The notes under the pieces are model-generated. The model was not told the DNA's origin, did not search any database, and saw nothing but the letters and a program-made list of their open reading frames with translations. A stretch of DNA of 64,000 nucleotides, taken from Bacteroidota bacterium. Its GTDB lineage: Bacteria > Bacteroidota > Bacteroidia > Bacteroidales > VadinHA17. Where the stretch lies: NCBI GenBank assembly GCA_018262715.1, contig JADFDS010000011.1, forward strand, positions 307,347 through 371,346. The letters run 5' to 3'. The translations under genes were made by a program, and so were the position numbers. Below, in pieces: positions 1 through 9,139 of this stretch (positions are counted from its first letter, which is position 1; each line of letters opens with the position of its first letter).

Positions 1-19
1 GTGTTCCATAATCACCTGC

Positions 20-49
20 AAAAAAAGCGACGCCCTGCCTGAGCGTCGC
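20..49 (-). terminator. Rho-independent terminator of the FAS1 gene
   Basis: Read on the minus strand, a perfect 7-bp stem (GCGACGC/GCGTCGC, plus positions 27-33 and 43-49) with a 9-nt loop is followed by seven T residues (plus A-tract 20-26). It lies about 30 bp past the stop codon of the FAS1 gene, as expected for an intrinsic terminator. It is the clearest terminator in the window. Confidence 0.85.
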
Positions 50-77
50 CATTTTCATCGGGTGATATATTGATGCC

Positions 78-992
78 TTACGGCAGAAGGACCTGGTCAA
101 TCACATGGATGACACCATTGGAGGCCTGCACGTCAGTTGCCACAATTTTAGTGCTTCCGTTGATTGTGGGCACCGGGCTGAGAGCCACGCTGATTGCTCC
201 GTTGAGAGTTTCAACGTTGCCTGCCTGAAGCTGTGTCGAGAGAACGTTTCCGCTGACGACATGATAGGTGAGTATCGGAACCAACTGCTCAGCGGTAAGA
301 TCGGCGACACCGGATATTCCAAGGGTTGTGAAGAGAGACTCGAAAGCTGCATTTGTCGGTGCGAAGATCGTGAACGGACCGGAGCCGTTCAGAGTCTCCA
401 CCAGGTTGGCTTTCACAACTGCCTGTACAAGTATGCTGAATGAATCATTGTTAAGGGCCTGATCTACAACCGTAGGAGGAAGAAGAACCTTGTCAATAAC
501 GTGTATCACACCATTCTTAACATCAACATCGGCGGTAGTGACATTGGCGGTTTTGTTGAGTTTAACGCCGGATGCAACATCGACCTTCAGGCTGAGATTG
601 GAGCCCTGCGCCGGGCTTAACGTTTTATAATATCCGGAAGAGATCATTGATGATTTTGCTTCCGTTCCCAATACATGATAGAGAAGTATAGGGGTGAGGG
701 TTTCCTTGGTGAGAGCGTCAATTCCGCTTATGCCAAGCTGGTTGAAGAGAGAGGTAAAGGCTGCATTCGTGGGTGCAAATACCGTGAAATTGCCTGTACC
801 GTTGAGTATATTTACAAGGTCAGCCTTGGTGAGGGCCTGAACCAGTATCGAGAAGTTCGCGTCAGAACCAGCGTATTCTGCTATTGTCATATCAGATACC
901 GGCTTCATTTCTTCTTCTGCCTTCTCGCAACCTGTAAGTATAAAGATTCCCATCAGGGCAATCATTCCGTAAATAAGTGTCTGCTTTTTCAT
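78..992 (-). CDS. Fasciclin (FAS1) double-domain lipoprotein
   Basis: A 304-aa exported protein, probably a surface or periplasmic adhesion or matrix-binding lipoprotein. Residues 1-22 form a lipoprotein signal ending in LTGC, with Cys22 as the predicted lipidation site. Two FAS1 domains follow, at about 33-172 and 173-304. Each carries the H1-like motif F-T-V/I-F-A-P-T-N-A-A-F and ends with an H2-like segment, GVIHVID-x-VLLP. The second domain runs to the C terminus, so there is no T9SS tail. The gene is monocistronic: a strong terminator lies downstream and about 240 bp of AT-rich DNA upstream. FAS1 proteins bind other proteins or polysaccharides; the partner here cannot be told. Confidence 0.93.
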   Translation of the reverse strand: MKKQTLIYGMIALMGIFILTGCEKAEEEMKPVSDMTIAEYAGSDANFSILVQALTKADLVNILNGTGNFTVFAPTNAAFTSLFNQLGISGIDALTKETLTPILLYHVLGTEAKSSMISSGYYKTLSPAQGSNLSLKVDVASGVKLNKTANVTTADVDVKNGVIHVIDKVLLPPTVVDQALNNDSFSILVQAVVKANLVETLNGSGPFTIFAPTNAAFESLFTTLGISGVADLTAEQLVPILTYHVVSGNVLSTQLQAGNVETLNGAISVALSPVPTINGSTKIVATDVQASNGVIHVIDQVLLP

Positions 993-1077
993 GATGTTCG
1001 GTTTTATTGGTTATTGAATTTTGAACATAGAACATCATGGGATAATTAATGTTCAAGAAAAAATGTAAAATGATATA

Positions 1078-1085
1078 CAAAAATA
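1078..1085 (-). promoter_or_regulatory. Possible -7 box (TATTTTTG) for the FAS1 gene
   Basis: On the minus strand the sequence matches the Bacteroidota -7 consensus TAnnTTTG, about 85 nt before the FAS1 start codon. A convincing -33 TTTG at 19-21 nt is missing. An 8-bp inverted repeat (TTGAACAT at 1021-1028, ATGTTCAA at 1049-1056) lies between box and start codon. The rest of 993-1231 is AT-rich with no gene seen. Confidence 0.4.
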
Positions 1086-1231
1086 CATACTAATTCTAGA
1101 AATGAATCAACTAAAACTGTGATATACAGTAAATTGATAGTGAAATGTTAAAATATGTTAAAAGTATAAGAAAAAGGAAGAATAAGTATACATAATAAAA
1201 CAATGACCTTCCGGTGACGTTGTGGGTGAGA

Positions 1232-2194
1232 CTATTCTTTGGTCCAGATGCGGGTATTGAGGTTGAGATCATCAACCACTTCCGTAAGCAGCGTCAGGAA
1301 CCGGAGGGTTTCTTCCAGGAAATCATAGTCGGCCGCAGGCTTGAACGGCCGGAGTTCGAAGAGGTTCCTGTTCATGCTTATGGCAATACAGACCTTCGAG
1401 TCGAGGAAAGAGAGGTGTACCTTTGTATTCCACTTCTCCCTGAAGGCAAGTATACGTTCCATCAGGGAAGGTGTGAGGATATACCTTGACTCCACCTGGT
1501 CATCGCCGTAGACGCAGAACTCCTTTTCGAACCGGGGGTCTTCCAGGCGAATCAGTTCGCCCCTGCCGAATGAAACAGACTGGAGAGACTGTCCGAATTT
1601 GCCGAAGATCTTTTCGGCAGTGTCCGGAAGCACAACAGTATGTGTTTTGAAATTCTTATTGAAATCTGCGATAATGAATATTCCTTTGAATATGGTTGTA
1701 TACTCATCCCTCTGGTGGCTTCCCGCACCGCTGGTGCTCCGGTGCCTTGCATTGACTTCGGAGAACTCTATCTCAGTCTTGCCTATCCTGCCGCGGAAAT
1801 AATCCTCTCCGCTGTACTTGTCGCATGACAGTGTGAATATCCTGCTTCTTATGAAATCATCCATGGTGATACAGGCGTCAGGCTGGTATGTAAGTCCTTC
1901 GTCTGCATATCCTGCGATGCGTGCTATTATCTTTTCCTTGTACTCCTTCCGGTAGTTTTTGCTGACAATACCGGTAGCAACCAGTCCCGCGAAGGCGGTG
2001 ATGATTATCGGTGCCGGCTTCGGGAAAGCCGTGTTGCCGGGTATGAGCATCAGCTCTGCCAGCACGGCAGCGGCCGTAATAAGCAGGGCGGTAAGGGCCT
2101 TTTTATTGGTTGCCCTGCGTCGCAGATCAATTGATTCGAGGTCGGGGCGCAGTTCCTTTTCGTAAAATTCCCTGAAAGTGCCGTATCTGCTCAT
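1232..2194 (-). CDS. DUF3137-family membrane protein
   Basis: A 320-aa protein with two hydrophobic segments near the N terminus (about residues 32-50 and 57-76) and a long soluble, presumably cytoplasmic C-terminal region rich in conserved aromatic and acidic positions. This matches DUF3137, a family with no established biochemical role. It sits 14 bp downstream of a LemA gene on the same strand; LemA and DUF3137 genes are often paired, and the two probably form one operon. The start is an ATG. It ends just before an AT-rich gap with no clear terminator. Confidence 0.8.
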   Translation of the reverse strand: MSRYGTFREFYEKELRPDLESIDLRRRATNKKALTALLITAAAVLAELMLIPGNTAFPKPAPIIITAFAGLVATGIVSKNYRKEYKEKIIARIAGYADEGLTYQPDACITMDDFIRSRIFTLSCDKYSGEDYFRGRIGKTEIEFSEVNARHRSTSGAGSHQRDEYTTIFKGIFIIADFNKNFKTHTVVLPDTAEKIFGKFGQSLQSVSFGRGELIRLEDPRFEKEFCVYGDDQVESRYILTPSLMERILAFREKWNTKVHLSFLDSKVCIAISMNRNLFELRPFKPAADYDFLEETLRFLTLLTEVVDDLNLNTRIWTKE

Positions 2195-2208
2195 CCTTCT
2201 TTTGTGTT

Positions 2209-2772
2209 TTATGCCATATTCACAGGCGGTTTGGAGCTGACCTCTTCCCGTTTTGCTGCGGGGATCTCAAAGAAAGATCTTCTCTTATATTGCATCATGG
2301 AGGCAATGATATTTGAGGGGAAGATCTCAATGCTGTTGTTATATATTGTAACGGCAGCATTGAATGCGCGGCGTGATGCTGCAAGCTGCTCCTCCACCTC
2401 GTTGAGGGTGCCCTGCAACTGCAGGAAGTTGGTGCTTGCCTTAAGGTCAGGGTAATTCTCCACTGCAACCAGCAGGTCGGTCAGCCTGGCACTGAGGCGG
2501 TTTTCCACCTGCACCCTCTCCTCTGCCGTGAGTGTTTGTGGCAGTGCCTTGATCCTCAGTTCGGTAATCTCGGTGAGGAGCTCTCTTTCATAATTCATGT
2601 AAGCCTTGACGGTTTCAACGATCTTCGGGATAAGATCATACCTTTTCCTGAGCATGACGTCAATGGAGGCAAATGAATTCTCCACATCGTTCTTTCTCCG
2701 GATAAGGGAGTTGAAGATCAGCAATGCCGAAAGCAGCAGTATAAACGCTGCCGCGATAAGTACATATATCAT
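2209..2772 (-). CDS. lemA: LemA family protein
   Basis: A 187-aa LemA-type membrane protein: one N-terminal transmembrane helix (about residues 2-20), then the family signature with N-D-V-E-N-S-F, I-D-V-M-L-R-K-R and D-L-I-P-K-I-V-E-T-V, then a helical, coiled-coil-like body. The ATG at 2772 is chosen because it gives the usual LemA N terminus and length; a TTG at 2814 would add 14 residues. LemA proteins are widespread, with an extracytoplasmic helical domain and no settled function. Its partner DUF3137 gene follows at once. Confidence 0.88.
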   Translation of the reverse strand: MIYVLIAAAFILLLSALLIFNSLIRRKNDVENSFASIDVMLRKRYDLIPKIVETVKAYMNYERELLTEITELRIKALPQTLTAEERVQVENRLSARLTDLLVAVENYPDLKASTNFLQLQGTLNEVEEQLAASRRAFNAAVTIYNNSIEIFPSNIIASMMQYKRRSFFEIPAAKREEVSSKPPVNMA

Positions 2773-2836
2773 TGCGGGTGTGTTAACAGGTTCAGCATGA
2801 TTCAGCCCGGTCAATGTGGCGGGCTTGTAAAAATAG

Positions 2837-3529
2837 CTATTTTAATCTTTTCAGAGGAACAAACCGCACCGGCTCGAGCCGCTGTTCGGTTATCCTGCCC
2901 TTTCTTTTGGTCAGCACAATAAGCTCCTGAACTGTTGCCGGGTTTCCGACCGGCATCACCAGCCGTCCTCCCTCTGCCAGTTGTTCCTTCAGGGGACCGG
3001 GTATATGGTCAGCCGCGGCAGTCACCAGTATTATGTCAAAGGGCGAGTGTTCAGGCCAACCCTTGTATCCGTCGCCGTACCTGGCAACTATATTGCCGTA
3101 ACCCAGTATTTTTAGCCGCGAAGCTGCTTCCCTGGCCAGTTCCGGTACAATCTCAACCGTATAGACCGTATCAACAATTTCGGCCAGCACGGCAGCCTGG
3201 TACCCCGAGCCTGTTCCTATCTCCAAGGCCTTTTTACCTTTGGCCGGCTTTGACAGTTCAGTCATATAGGCAACAATAAAAGGTTGTGATATGGTCTGGT
3301 TGTAACCTATCGGCAGTGGCTGGTCACTGTATGCTGAACCTGCGAGTGCCACAGGCACGAACAGGTGGCGCGGGACCCGTTCCATGGCTCTCAGCGTGGC
3401 AGGGTCACTGATGCCGCGTGCGACTATCTGGCTCTTCACCATCTGACTGCGGGCCCGGGTGTTGCGTACCTCTTCCTGGTCCGATGGCAGGAAGATAACG
3501 AGGGTTAATATTATCAGCAGGCTCTTCAT
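2837..3529 (-). CDS. pcm: Protein-L-isoaspartate O-methyltransferase, apparently exported
   Basis: A 230-aa SAM-dependent enzyme that repairs isoaspartyl residues in damaged proteins. Visible motifs are the PIMT-specific I-S-Q-P-F-I-V-A-Y-M segment, SAM motif I (LEIGTGSGYQ) and a following Y-T-V-E-I acidic motif. The start at 3529 is preferred to an in-frame one at 3631 because it begins with a short hydrophobic stretch (MKSLLIILTLVIFLP) that looks like a signal peptide, suggesting action in the periplasm on aged envelope proteins. That location is inference. It lies upstream of lemA on the same strand and is divergent from the deacylase gene. Confidence 0.9.
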   Translation of the reverse strand: MKSLLIILTLVIFLPSDQEEVRNTRARSQMVKSQIVARGISDPATLRAMERVPRHLFVPVALAGSAYSDQPLPIGYNQTISQPFIVAYMTELSKPAKGKKALEIGTGSGYQAAVLAEIVDTVYTVEIVPELAREAASRLKILGYGNIVARYGDGYKGWPEHSPFDIILVTAAADHIPGPLKEQLAEGGRLVMPVGNPATVQELIVLTKRKGRITEQRLEPVRFVPLKRLK

Positions 3530-3665
3530 CTGGTTCCGACTGATACAAGTTACAAAAAAATGTCCGGACAGTGTATGCCCCGGGAAAGTACGGGTCTGAT
3601 CTGGGCATATCAATACCCTGCTCTCCGGCATATTTTATTTTTCTTCTTTTTCTTAAATTCATGAC

Positions 3666-4358
3666 ATGAAAAAACTGGTCATCTTAACAGGAGCCGGAAT
3701 GAGTGCCGAGAGCGGCATTAAAACATTCCGTGACAGCGGAGGTTTGTGGGAGCAGTACAAGGTTGAGGAGGTGGCATCCATCGAAGGATGGTACCGTAAT
3801 CCGGACCTGGTTCAAAAGTTTTACAATGATCGCCGGCGCCAGTTGGAGAAGGCTGTTCCGAACGCTGGCCATACGGGCCTGAAAGAGCTTGAAAAGCTGT
3901 TTGATGTGCATATTATCACACAGAACGTCGATAACCTCCATGAGAGGGCAGGCAGCAAAAGCGTGCTCCATCTTCACGGTTTGCTGACAGAGGCGCGCAG
4001 CAGCAAGAACCCTGACAGTGTAATTGATATTGGCTATCGCGAGATTCTCCCGGGTGAAAAGGCTGCTGACGGGTCATCGCTGCGTCCGAACATAGTCTGG
4101 TTTGGTGAGGCTGTTCCTGCCATGGAGGCAGCGGCTGACATCGCCTCACAGGCTGAGCTATTTGCCGTGATTGGCACATCGCTGAATGTTTACCCGGCTG
4201 CCGGCCTGATACATTATGTTCCGGCAAGCACACCGGTTTTCCTGATTGATCCGAAGCCGGTTACAGTTTACACGAACCACAAGGTCGATTATATTTCCGA
4301 GGGTGCGGGCAAGGGTGTTGCCATTCTGGCCGGAAAACTGATGGTTTTCGCCGCTTAA
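3666..4358 (+). CDS. cobB: NAD-dependent protein deacylase, SIR2 family (class III-like)
   Basis: A 230-aa sirtuin that removes lysine acyl groups using NAD+. The Rossmann motif GAGMSAESGI (9-18) and the TFRD segment are followed by QNVDNLH (86-92) and the catalytic-type His in LHLHG (His104). Tyr53 and Arg56 in FYNDRRR match the Tyr/Arg pair that class III sirtuins use to bind succinyl or malonyl lysine, so desuccinylase activity is likely. The four zinc-binding cysteines of most sirtuins are absent. The symbol is used in the broad sense for a bacterial sirtuin. Confidence 0.92.
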   Translation: MKKLVILTGAGMSAESGIKTFRDSGGLWEQYKVEEVASIEGWYRNPDLVQKFYNDRRRQLEKAVPNAGHTGLKELEKLFDVHIITQNVDNLHERAGSKSVLHLHGLLTEARSSKNPDSVIDIGYREILPGEKAADGSSLRPNIVWFGEAVPAMEAAADIASQAELFAVIGTSLNVYPAAGLIHYVPASTPVFLIDPKPVTVYTNHKVDYISEGAGKGVAILAGKLMVFAA

Positions 4359-4360
4359 GG

Positions 4361-4400
4361 CGGCATGCCGGTCCGGATATAACTTTTTTTAACTATCCGG
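4361..4400 (+). terminator. Structured 3' region after the deacylase gene
   Basis: Just after the stop codon there is a 10-bp palindrome (CGGCATGCCG, 4361-4370), then a 7-bp inverted repeat (CCGGATA 4373-4379, TATCCGG 4394-4400) whose 14-nt loop holds a run of T. The T run is inside the loop rather than after the stem, so this is not a textbook intrinsic terminator, though it is probably a transcript end structure. Confidence 0.35.
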
Positions 4401-4482
4401 TATCATAATAAGGTGCTGTTATCCTTCCGTTTCTTAACCTTAATTTATAGTTTGGCGGTACTAAAAATCCAAAAGGAGTGAC

Positions 4483-6036
4483 ATGAAAAAACTATTTCTT
4501 CCCCTATTGCTGATATTGCTTGCCACAGGAATGCAGGCCCAGCAGAACAAGGTTGTTGACCGGATCATTGAGCTTGGCCAGACAGACAACCGTACGATGC
4601 ATCATCTTGATGTGCTTTCAAACCGTTTCGGCGGAAGGCTTGTCGGTTCCGATGCATATGAGAATGCAGCTGATTGGTGTGCATCGCAATTCAGAAGCTG
4701 GGGCATGGAGGTGATCATGGACGAAGCCGGAACAGTTCCGGTAGGATTCAACCGTGGTCCCTGGTTCGGCAGGATGCTCTCTGACAACGGAATGACACTG
4801 CATTTTGCCACTCCTTCATATACAGCCGGAACAAAGGGTGTTCAGCGCGGTCATGTTCTCCTCGAGCCCAAAAGCAAGGATGAGTTTGAAAGGATGAAGG
4901 GAGTTCTGAAGGGAGCTTGGGTGCTTATCGGCGGGAAGAATGACGGCTGGCCCATCGACTGGTCGCCCAGGGGCGACAGCATAAGGGCTGCAGCCATGGT
5001 TTACAATGACTCCATCTCGAGGCTTAACAGGGAGATCATGCGTGAGAACATGATGAACAGGGAGAATCCCCCGAAGGAACCCCATAAGCTCAGGGAGGTG
5101 CCTGCTCTCTTCTACCGTGAGATGTGCGAGGCAGGAATCCTTGGCGTGATTCAGTCTTCGGAAGTACCCATCAGGGCGCTTTATGACAGGAAGAACCTCG
5201 ACAGGATGACATTTGACAACCTCCCGACGGTTTGCGACATCAAGCTTGATGAGCACCAGTATGATTTAATTGCCCAGATGGCTCGTGAGAGGAGATATTT
5301 TCTCCTCGAGTTTGATATAAGAAACCACTTCAAACCCGGACCGGTGAAGTACTACAGTGTGATCGGCGTAATCAAGGGTAAGAAATACCCGAACGAGTAT
5401 GTGATGATGGGCGGACACCTCGATGCATTTGATGTTGCAACCGGTGGTGTCGACGACGGATCAGGCGCCAGCCCGACCATGGAGGCTGCACGCCTGATAA
5501 TGGCTGCCGGCGGCAAGCCTGACCGCACCATCCTGGCCTGCCTCTGGGCTGCCGAGGAGTTCGGGCTGGTTGGCTCAAAACACTGGGTTGAAACCAACAA
5601 GGACAAACTACCGAAGATCTCCAACTACTTCAACCGTGACGGGGGACCGATGCCAAACACCGGGATTACCGTCACACCGGCCATGTACGATGATTTTGAA
5701 AAGATATGCAAACCGCTGAACAGCATCAATCCCGACTTCCCCTTCACACTTAAGAAGCGCACTGATCAGGGCCGGCCCCGTCCGACCTCGGCAGGCGGTT
5801 CCGATCATGCATATTTTGCAATGAACGGCGTTCCAACGCTTAATTTCGACGGTCCGGATGTCAAGGGTTACAACTTCAATTACGGAGAGATATGGCATAC
5901 TGAACGCGACACATATGACAAGAGCATCCCGGAGTACCAGGAACATACTTCAGTGGTAACTGCTGTAGTAGTGTACGGCCTTGCCAATCTTGACCACCTG
6001 CTGTCAAGGGAAGGGCTTTACAGGGAAGAGAAATAG
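4483..6036 (+). CDS. Secreted M28-family zinc peptidase
   Basis: A 517-aa aminopeptidase or carboxypeptidase of the M28 family with a signal peptide (1-19, ending near MQAQ). The metallopeptidase core is in the C-terminal half. Its metal ligands appear in order: His in GGHLDAFD (about 312), Asp in VDDGSG (about 323), the Glu pair in WAAEEFG (about 357), Asp in NRDGG, and His in GGSDHAYF (about 441). The long insert between residues 80 and 290 fits a PA-like domain. A strong Shine-Dalgarno (AAAAGGAG, 4471-4478) fixes the start. It probably shares a transcript with the next metallopeptidase. Confidence 0.93.
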   Translation: MKKLFLPLLLILLATGMQAQQNKVVDRIIELGQTDNRTMHHLDVLSNRFGGRLVGSDAYENAADWCASQFRSWGMEVIMDEAGTVPVGFNRGPWFGRMLSDNGMTLHFATPSYTAGTKGVQRGHVLLEPKSKDEFERMKGVLKGAWVLIGGKNDGWPIDWSPRGDSIRAAAMVYNDSISRLNREIMRENMMNRENPPKEPHKLREVPALFYREMCEAGILGVIQSSEVPIRALYDRKNLDRMTFDNLPTVCDIKLDEHQYDLIAQMARERRYFLLEFDIRNHFKPGPVKYYSVIGVIKGKKYPNEYVMMGGHLDAFDVATGGVDDGSGASPTMEAARLIMAAGGKPDRTILACLWAAEEFGLVGSKHWVETNKDKLPKISNYFNRDGGPMPNTGITVTPAMYDDFEKICKPLNSINPDFPFTLKKRTDQGRPRPTSAGGSDHAYFAMNGVPTLNFDGPDVKGYNFNYGEIWHTERDTYDKSIPEYQEHTSVVTAVVVYGLANLDHLLSREGLYREEK

Positions 6037-6062
6037 TCAATAATTTAAATAAGGGGGGGGTG

Positions 6063-8006
6063 ATGAAGCATGGATTGGCTTTTGCTGCTGTTGCATTGCT
6101 TGCTGCAGTGATTGTAGCTTTCGGCCAGGCAAGAAAGGTTGACCAGTCTGTATATGTGCCGGCAGATCCGCAGGTGGTGCAGGATCAGGATGAGATGACC
6201 TGGGATGACTACAGGCCGATCCCCGGTATGAACTGGGCTGACCCGTCCCTGAAGCCGGAGCGTGAGTTCCGGATGGCCCTTGTGGCTGTTGACTTTTCTG
6301 ACCAGCCTTTTGTGATGACCCTGCCCAAAGGATCAGACCCGTTCGGGAATCCGCAGATTGATCCGGTAGACCGAAGTGAGATACCGCAGTTTTATACTGA
6401 TTTCTGGCTTAAGCCTTCCGCTGTCAATCATGGTCAGACCATTAACGGATACTGGATGGAGCAGTCGAGGGGAAAGTTCGGAATCACGCAGCTTGAAGCC
6501 TTCGGCCCATACCGAATGCCAAAGCCGCTGTGGGCTTACGGGCTGAGTGAGTGGGGGCAAAACAATGCCACGCCGGACGGATCCAGTGTGCGTAACCGGA
6601 TGGAGCACGATATTGACTCTCTCTGGCATGCCGACAAAGGTGACATAAAAGGTAATTATGACGCTATCCTGAGAGTATATGCAGGGTATGATGAGACAGG
6701 GGTCTGGCAGGAGTTTGGTGAGATGAAGTTCAACAGCAGGGATGAGATTCCGGCTGAGTGGGGCAATCCAAATCCTGACAAGCCACGCTGGGCTCCCACA
6801 CGGTATGTTGAATGGACTTCCTGGAAGGCAGGCCAGATGCAATGGGGGCTTTCATCCATCCGGCAGGGTGAGAATTCAGGCACCATCACCCATGAGCTTG
6901 GGCATTTTGCCTTCAGCATAGGTGACAATAACAATAATCCGTATGTCAAACCTTACAGGCGAGCCGGATCAGGGCCATGGGATATGATGGACCGCGGTTC
7001 ATTCAATGGTCCCGGCGGCCCTCATATGAGGTGGGTGGTGCCACCTGTTGCGGGGGCAGCTATGCCGGCAGGTCTGATGCTGCGCAACAGGCTTGTGAAC
7101 AGGTTCATTACCGAACATGATCTCCTCACCGTGAGCCGGGAAGGACTGGCTTCTTCGGGCCCTGTGGTTGCTCGGATCACGGCACGCGCCGTTAAGCCCC
7201 TGCCGGGCGAATATGCCGGCATAATGGTCAGGCTCGACGGTGCTGAGCCTCATGACCGTACACCTGTGACAGATCCGGCTTCAGACCCGCTCTCTCCGGG
7301 CAGGCCCAGGTTCAATTACTACTCCCTCGAAGTGGTGCAGCGCATCGGGTATGACTCATTCTGCCCTGATAACGGGGTGTTGCTTGCAATGAACACCGAC
7401 GGAGAGGGAGGCAATGGCGGACTTAACGGATTCAATTGCTTTAACTGGGTAATTGATGCTCACCCCGAGGATATCAATATGGTGGATTTTGTTAAGCCTG
7501 ATGGTGAAAAGGTGATGCGTACGGTGGCTGACTACCGGCAGCTTAATGATGCACTTTTCCATGCAGGGCTGAATTCAGGCAGCAAGTTTGAATATGTTGA
7601 CACCCACAACCGGCTCCATTTCTATGTCATTGACATTCATAGAAATGAACAGGGAATTCTGTCATACACAGCCGGGGTGCGGTCACTTGATTCTGATGTT
7701 GTTAAGGAACCGGCCACGGTCTCTGCCGGGAAGGTTGCTCAGAAGATCGCCGGCGAAGGAATTGTTGAGTTCGAGGTTTCAGGAGATGATCTGTGCAGGT
7801 TGCACGCCGGTGTCACGGGTGACGGATGGGAGGTGAAACTATTTAATGAGGTTGTTGCCCCCGGTGACGGGAGAACCGTGAAGATTCCCGTTTATGTCAG
7901 GGCAAAACAAGGCTGCAGCAGGAGGGCTGAAATCACCCTTTCCGCTGTGTCGGAGAGCGACAGCAAATACAGGTCAGCAGCCTCGAGAAAGGTGATACTG
8001 CAATAG
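6063..8006 (+). CDS. Secreted M6-like metalloprotease
   Basis: A roughly 647-aa protein with an N-terminal signal peptide (1-22, ending near AFGQA) and a zinc-protease motif HELGH at about 277-281 in the context ITHELGHFAF. Downstream there is a G-P-W-D-M-M-D motif, which resembles the Met-turn segment of M6 (immune-inhibitor-A-like) peptidases. The C-terminal 130 residues look like a beta-sandwich. Either GTG 6060 or ATG 6063 could start it; the G-rich run at 6053-6060 overlaps the ribosome-binding position. It follows the M28 peptidase by under 30 bp, so a secreted-protease operon is likely. Confidence 0.85.
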   Translation: MKHGLAFAAVALLAAVIVAFGQARKVDQSVYVPADPQVVQDQDEMTWDDYRPIPGMNWADPSLKPEREFRMALVAVDFSDQPFVMTLPKGSDPFGNPQIDPVDRSEIPQFYTDFWLKPSAVNHGQTINGYWMEQSRGKFGITQLEAFGPYRMPKPLWAYGLSEWGQNNATPDGSSVRNRMEHDIDSLWHADKGDIKGNYDAILRVYAGYDETGVWQEFGEMKFNSRDEIPAEWGNPNPDKPRWAPTRYVEWTSWKAGQMQWGLSSIRQGENSGTITHELGHFAFSIGDNNNNPYVKPYRRAGSGPWDMMDRGSFNGPGGPHMRWVVPPVAGAAMPAGLMLRNRLVNRFITEHDLLTVSREGLASSGPVVARITARAVKPLPGEYAGIMVRLDGAEPHDRTPVTDPASDPLSPGRPRFNYYSLEVVQRIGYDSFCPDNGVLLAMNTDGEGGNGGLNGFNCFNWVIDAHPEDINMVDFVKPDGEKVMRTVADYRQLNDALFHAGLNSGSKFEYVDTHNRLHFYVIDIHRNEQGILSYTAGVRSLDSDVVKEPATVSAGKVAQKIAGEGIVEFEVSGDDLCRLHAGVTGDGWEVKLFNEVVAPGDGRTVKIPVYVRAKQGCSRRAEITLSAVSESDSKYRSAASRKVILQ

Positions 8007-8066
8007 CTTACCCGGTTTTTGCGCGGAATTAATTTTTGAACATCCTGATTTGTGGCTTCGTTCAGG

Positions 8067-8074
8067 TATATTTG
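8067..8074 (+). promoter_or_regulatory. Candidate -7 box (TATATTTG) before the epimerase gene
   Basis: A perfect TAnnTTTG match, 21 nt before the GTG start. A TTTG lies at 8049-8052, but the 14-nt spacing is short for a -33 element. The Shine-Dalgarno AAAGGAG (8082-8088) follows. Confidence 0.45.
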
Positions 8075-8094
8075 ATATCTGAAAGGAGTTTGAT

Positions 8095-9090
8095 GTGAAC
8101 TGTTTGCTGACCGGATCGAACGGATTTATTGGCAGGAGGCTGGTTGAGGAGCTCTCCGCCGGCGGGAATAAGGTGAAGTGCCTGGTGCGGTCACCTGAAA
8201 AGTTCAGGGAACTGTCCTCCCTTCCCGGGGTGACTCCGATTGTCGGAGACCTTGATGCAGTGGATGTACTTGAGGAAGCTTCGGCATGTTGTGACACGGT
8301 TTTTCACCTTGCTGCGTATGCCAAACCCTGGTCAAAGGACAGGAGCCTTCCGTACAGGATCAATGTTGCCGGAACGGAGAACGTGCTAAGGGCTGCCCGG
8401 AAAGCAGGTGTCAGGCGTTTTGTCTTCACCTCTTCGGCTGCGGTGATAGGGCCTTCGCCGGGAACCGAACCCATAGATGAATCATTCCTGCGTACAGTGC
8501 CATGGTTCAATGAGTACGAGGAGACCAAGGCAGCTGCCGAAGAGCTGGTGAGGTCATACAACCGCGACGGAATGGAGTGTGTAATTGTAAATCCGACAAG
8601 AGTTTACGGTCCGGGACCAATCAATGAGAGCAACTCGGTCACGAAGATGATTTCTCTTTATGCACGGGGGAGATGGCGCATCATTCCGGGTGACGGCAAA
8701 TGTGTGGGCAACTATGTAATGGTTGATGACGTTGTCAGGGGGCATATACTGGCTGCTCAGAAGGGCAGGCCTGGTGAGCAATACATACTGGGCGGAGAGA
8801 ACCTGACCTTTGACACGTTTTTTGATACCCTTGCCACCCTTACCGGCAGGCGCCTGTGGTTGGTAAAGATGCCTGTCAGCCTGATGTCGGCAGCAGCCGG
8901 GGTGATGGAATGGCAGGCATCATTTACGGGCATACCGCCGCTGATAACTCCGTCATGGATTAAGAAATACCTGAATCACTGGAGCCTTAGCAGCCGTAAG
9001 GCGACAGAGGATATGGGCTATCAGCCAAGGCCCTTCGCCGAAGGCGCAAAGATTACAATGGAATGGCTGCAGAGTGGCTTTGAAAGGTAA
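8095..9090 (+). CDS. NAD-dependent epimerase/dehydratase (extended SDR)
   Basis: A 331-aa extended short-chain dehydrogenase. The NAD-binding G-x-x-G-x-x-G is GSNGFIG (near residue 7), followed by the F-H-L-A-A motif. Catalytic residues appear as TSSAAV and the YxxxK motif Y-E-E-T-K. It resembles the sterol-dehydrogenase or dihydroflavonol-reductase-like NAD(P)H enzymes; the substrate is unknown. Translation starts with GTG, set by an ideal Shine-Dalgarno six bases upstream; the bases before it create an out-of-frame ATG directly followed by TGA. It is convergent with the ELWxxDGT gene. Confidence 0.88.
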   Translation: MNCLLTGSNGFIGRRLVEELSAGGNKVKCLVRSPEKFRELSSLPGVTPIVGDLDAVDVLEEASACCDTVFHLAAYAKPWSKDRSLPYRINVAGTENVLRAARKAGVRRFVFTSSAAVIGPSPGTEPIDESFLRTVPWFNEYEETKAAAEELVRSYNRDGMECVIVNPTRVYGPGPINESNSVTKMISLYARGRWRIIPGDGKCVGNYVMVDDVVRGHILAAQKGRPGEQYILGGENLTFDTFFDTLATLTGRRLWLVKMPVSLMSAAAGVMEWQASFTGIPPLITPSWIKKYLNHWSLSSRKATEDMGYQPRPFAEGAKITMEWLQSGFER

Positions 9091-9139
9091 AATGTTAAGA
9101 TGAGTCAGTTGAAAGGAGTCATCCCCGGATCCGGGATAA

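Noticed and set aside
105..443. Plus-strand frame opposite the FAS1 gene
   Set aside because: Antisense shadow; the minus strand shows two FAS1 domains and a lipoprotein signal.
9115..9137. Palindrome near GGATCC between the convergent epimerase and ELWxxDGT genes
   Set aside because: Only a 5-bp stem with no T-run; too weak to call a terminator.
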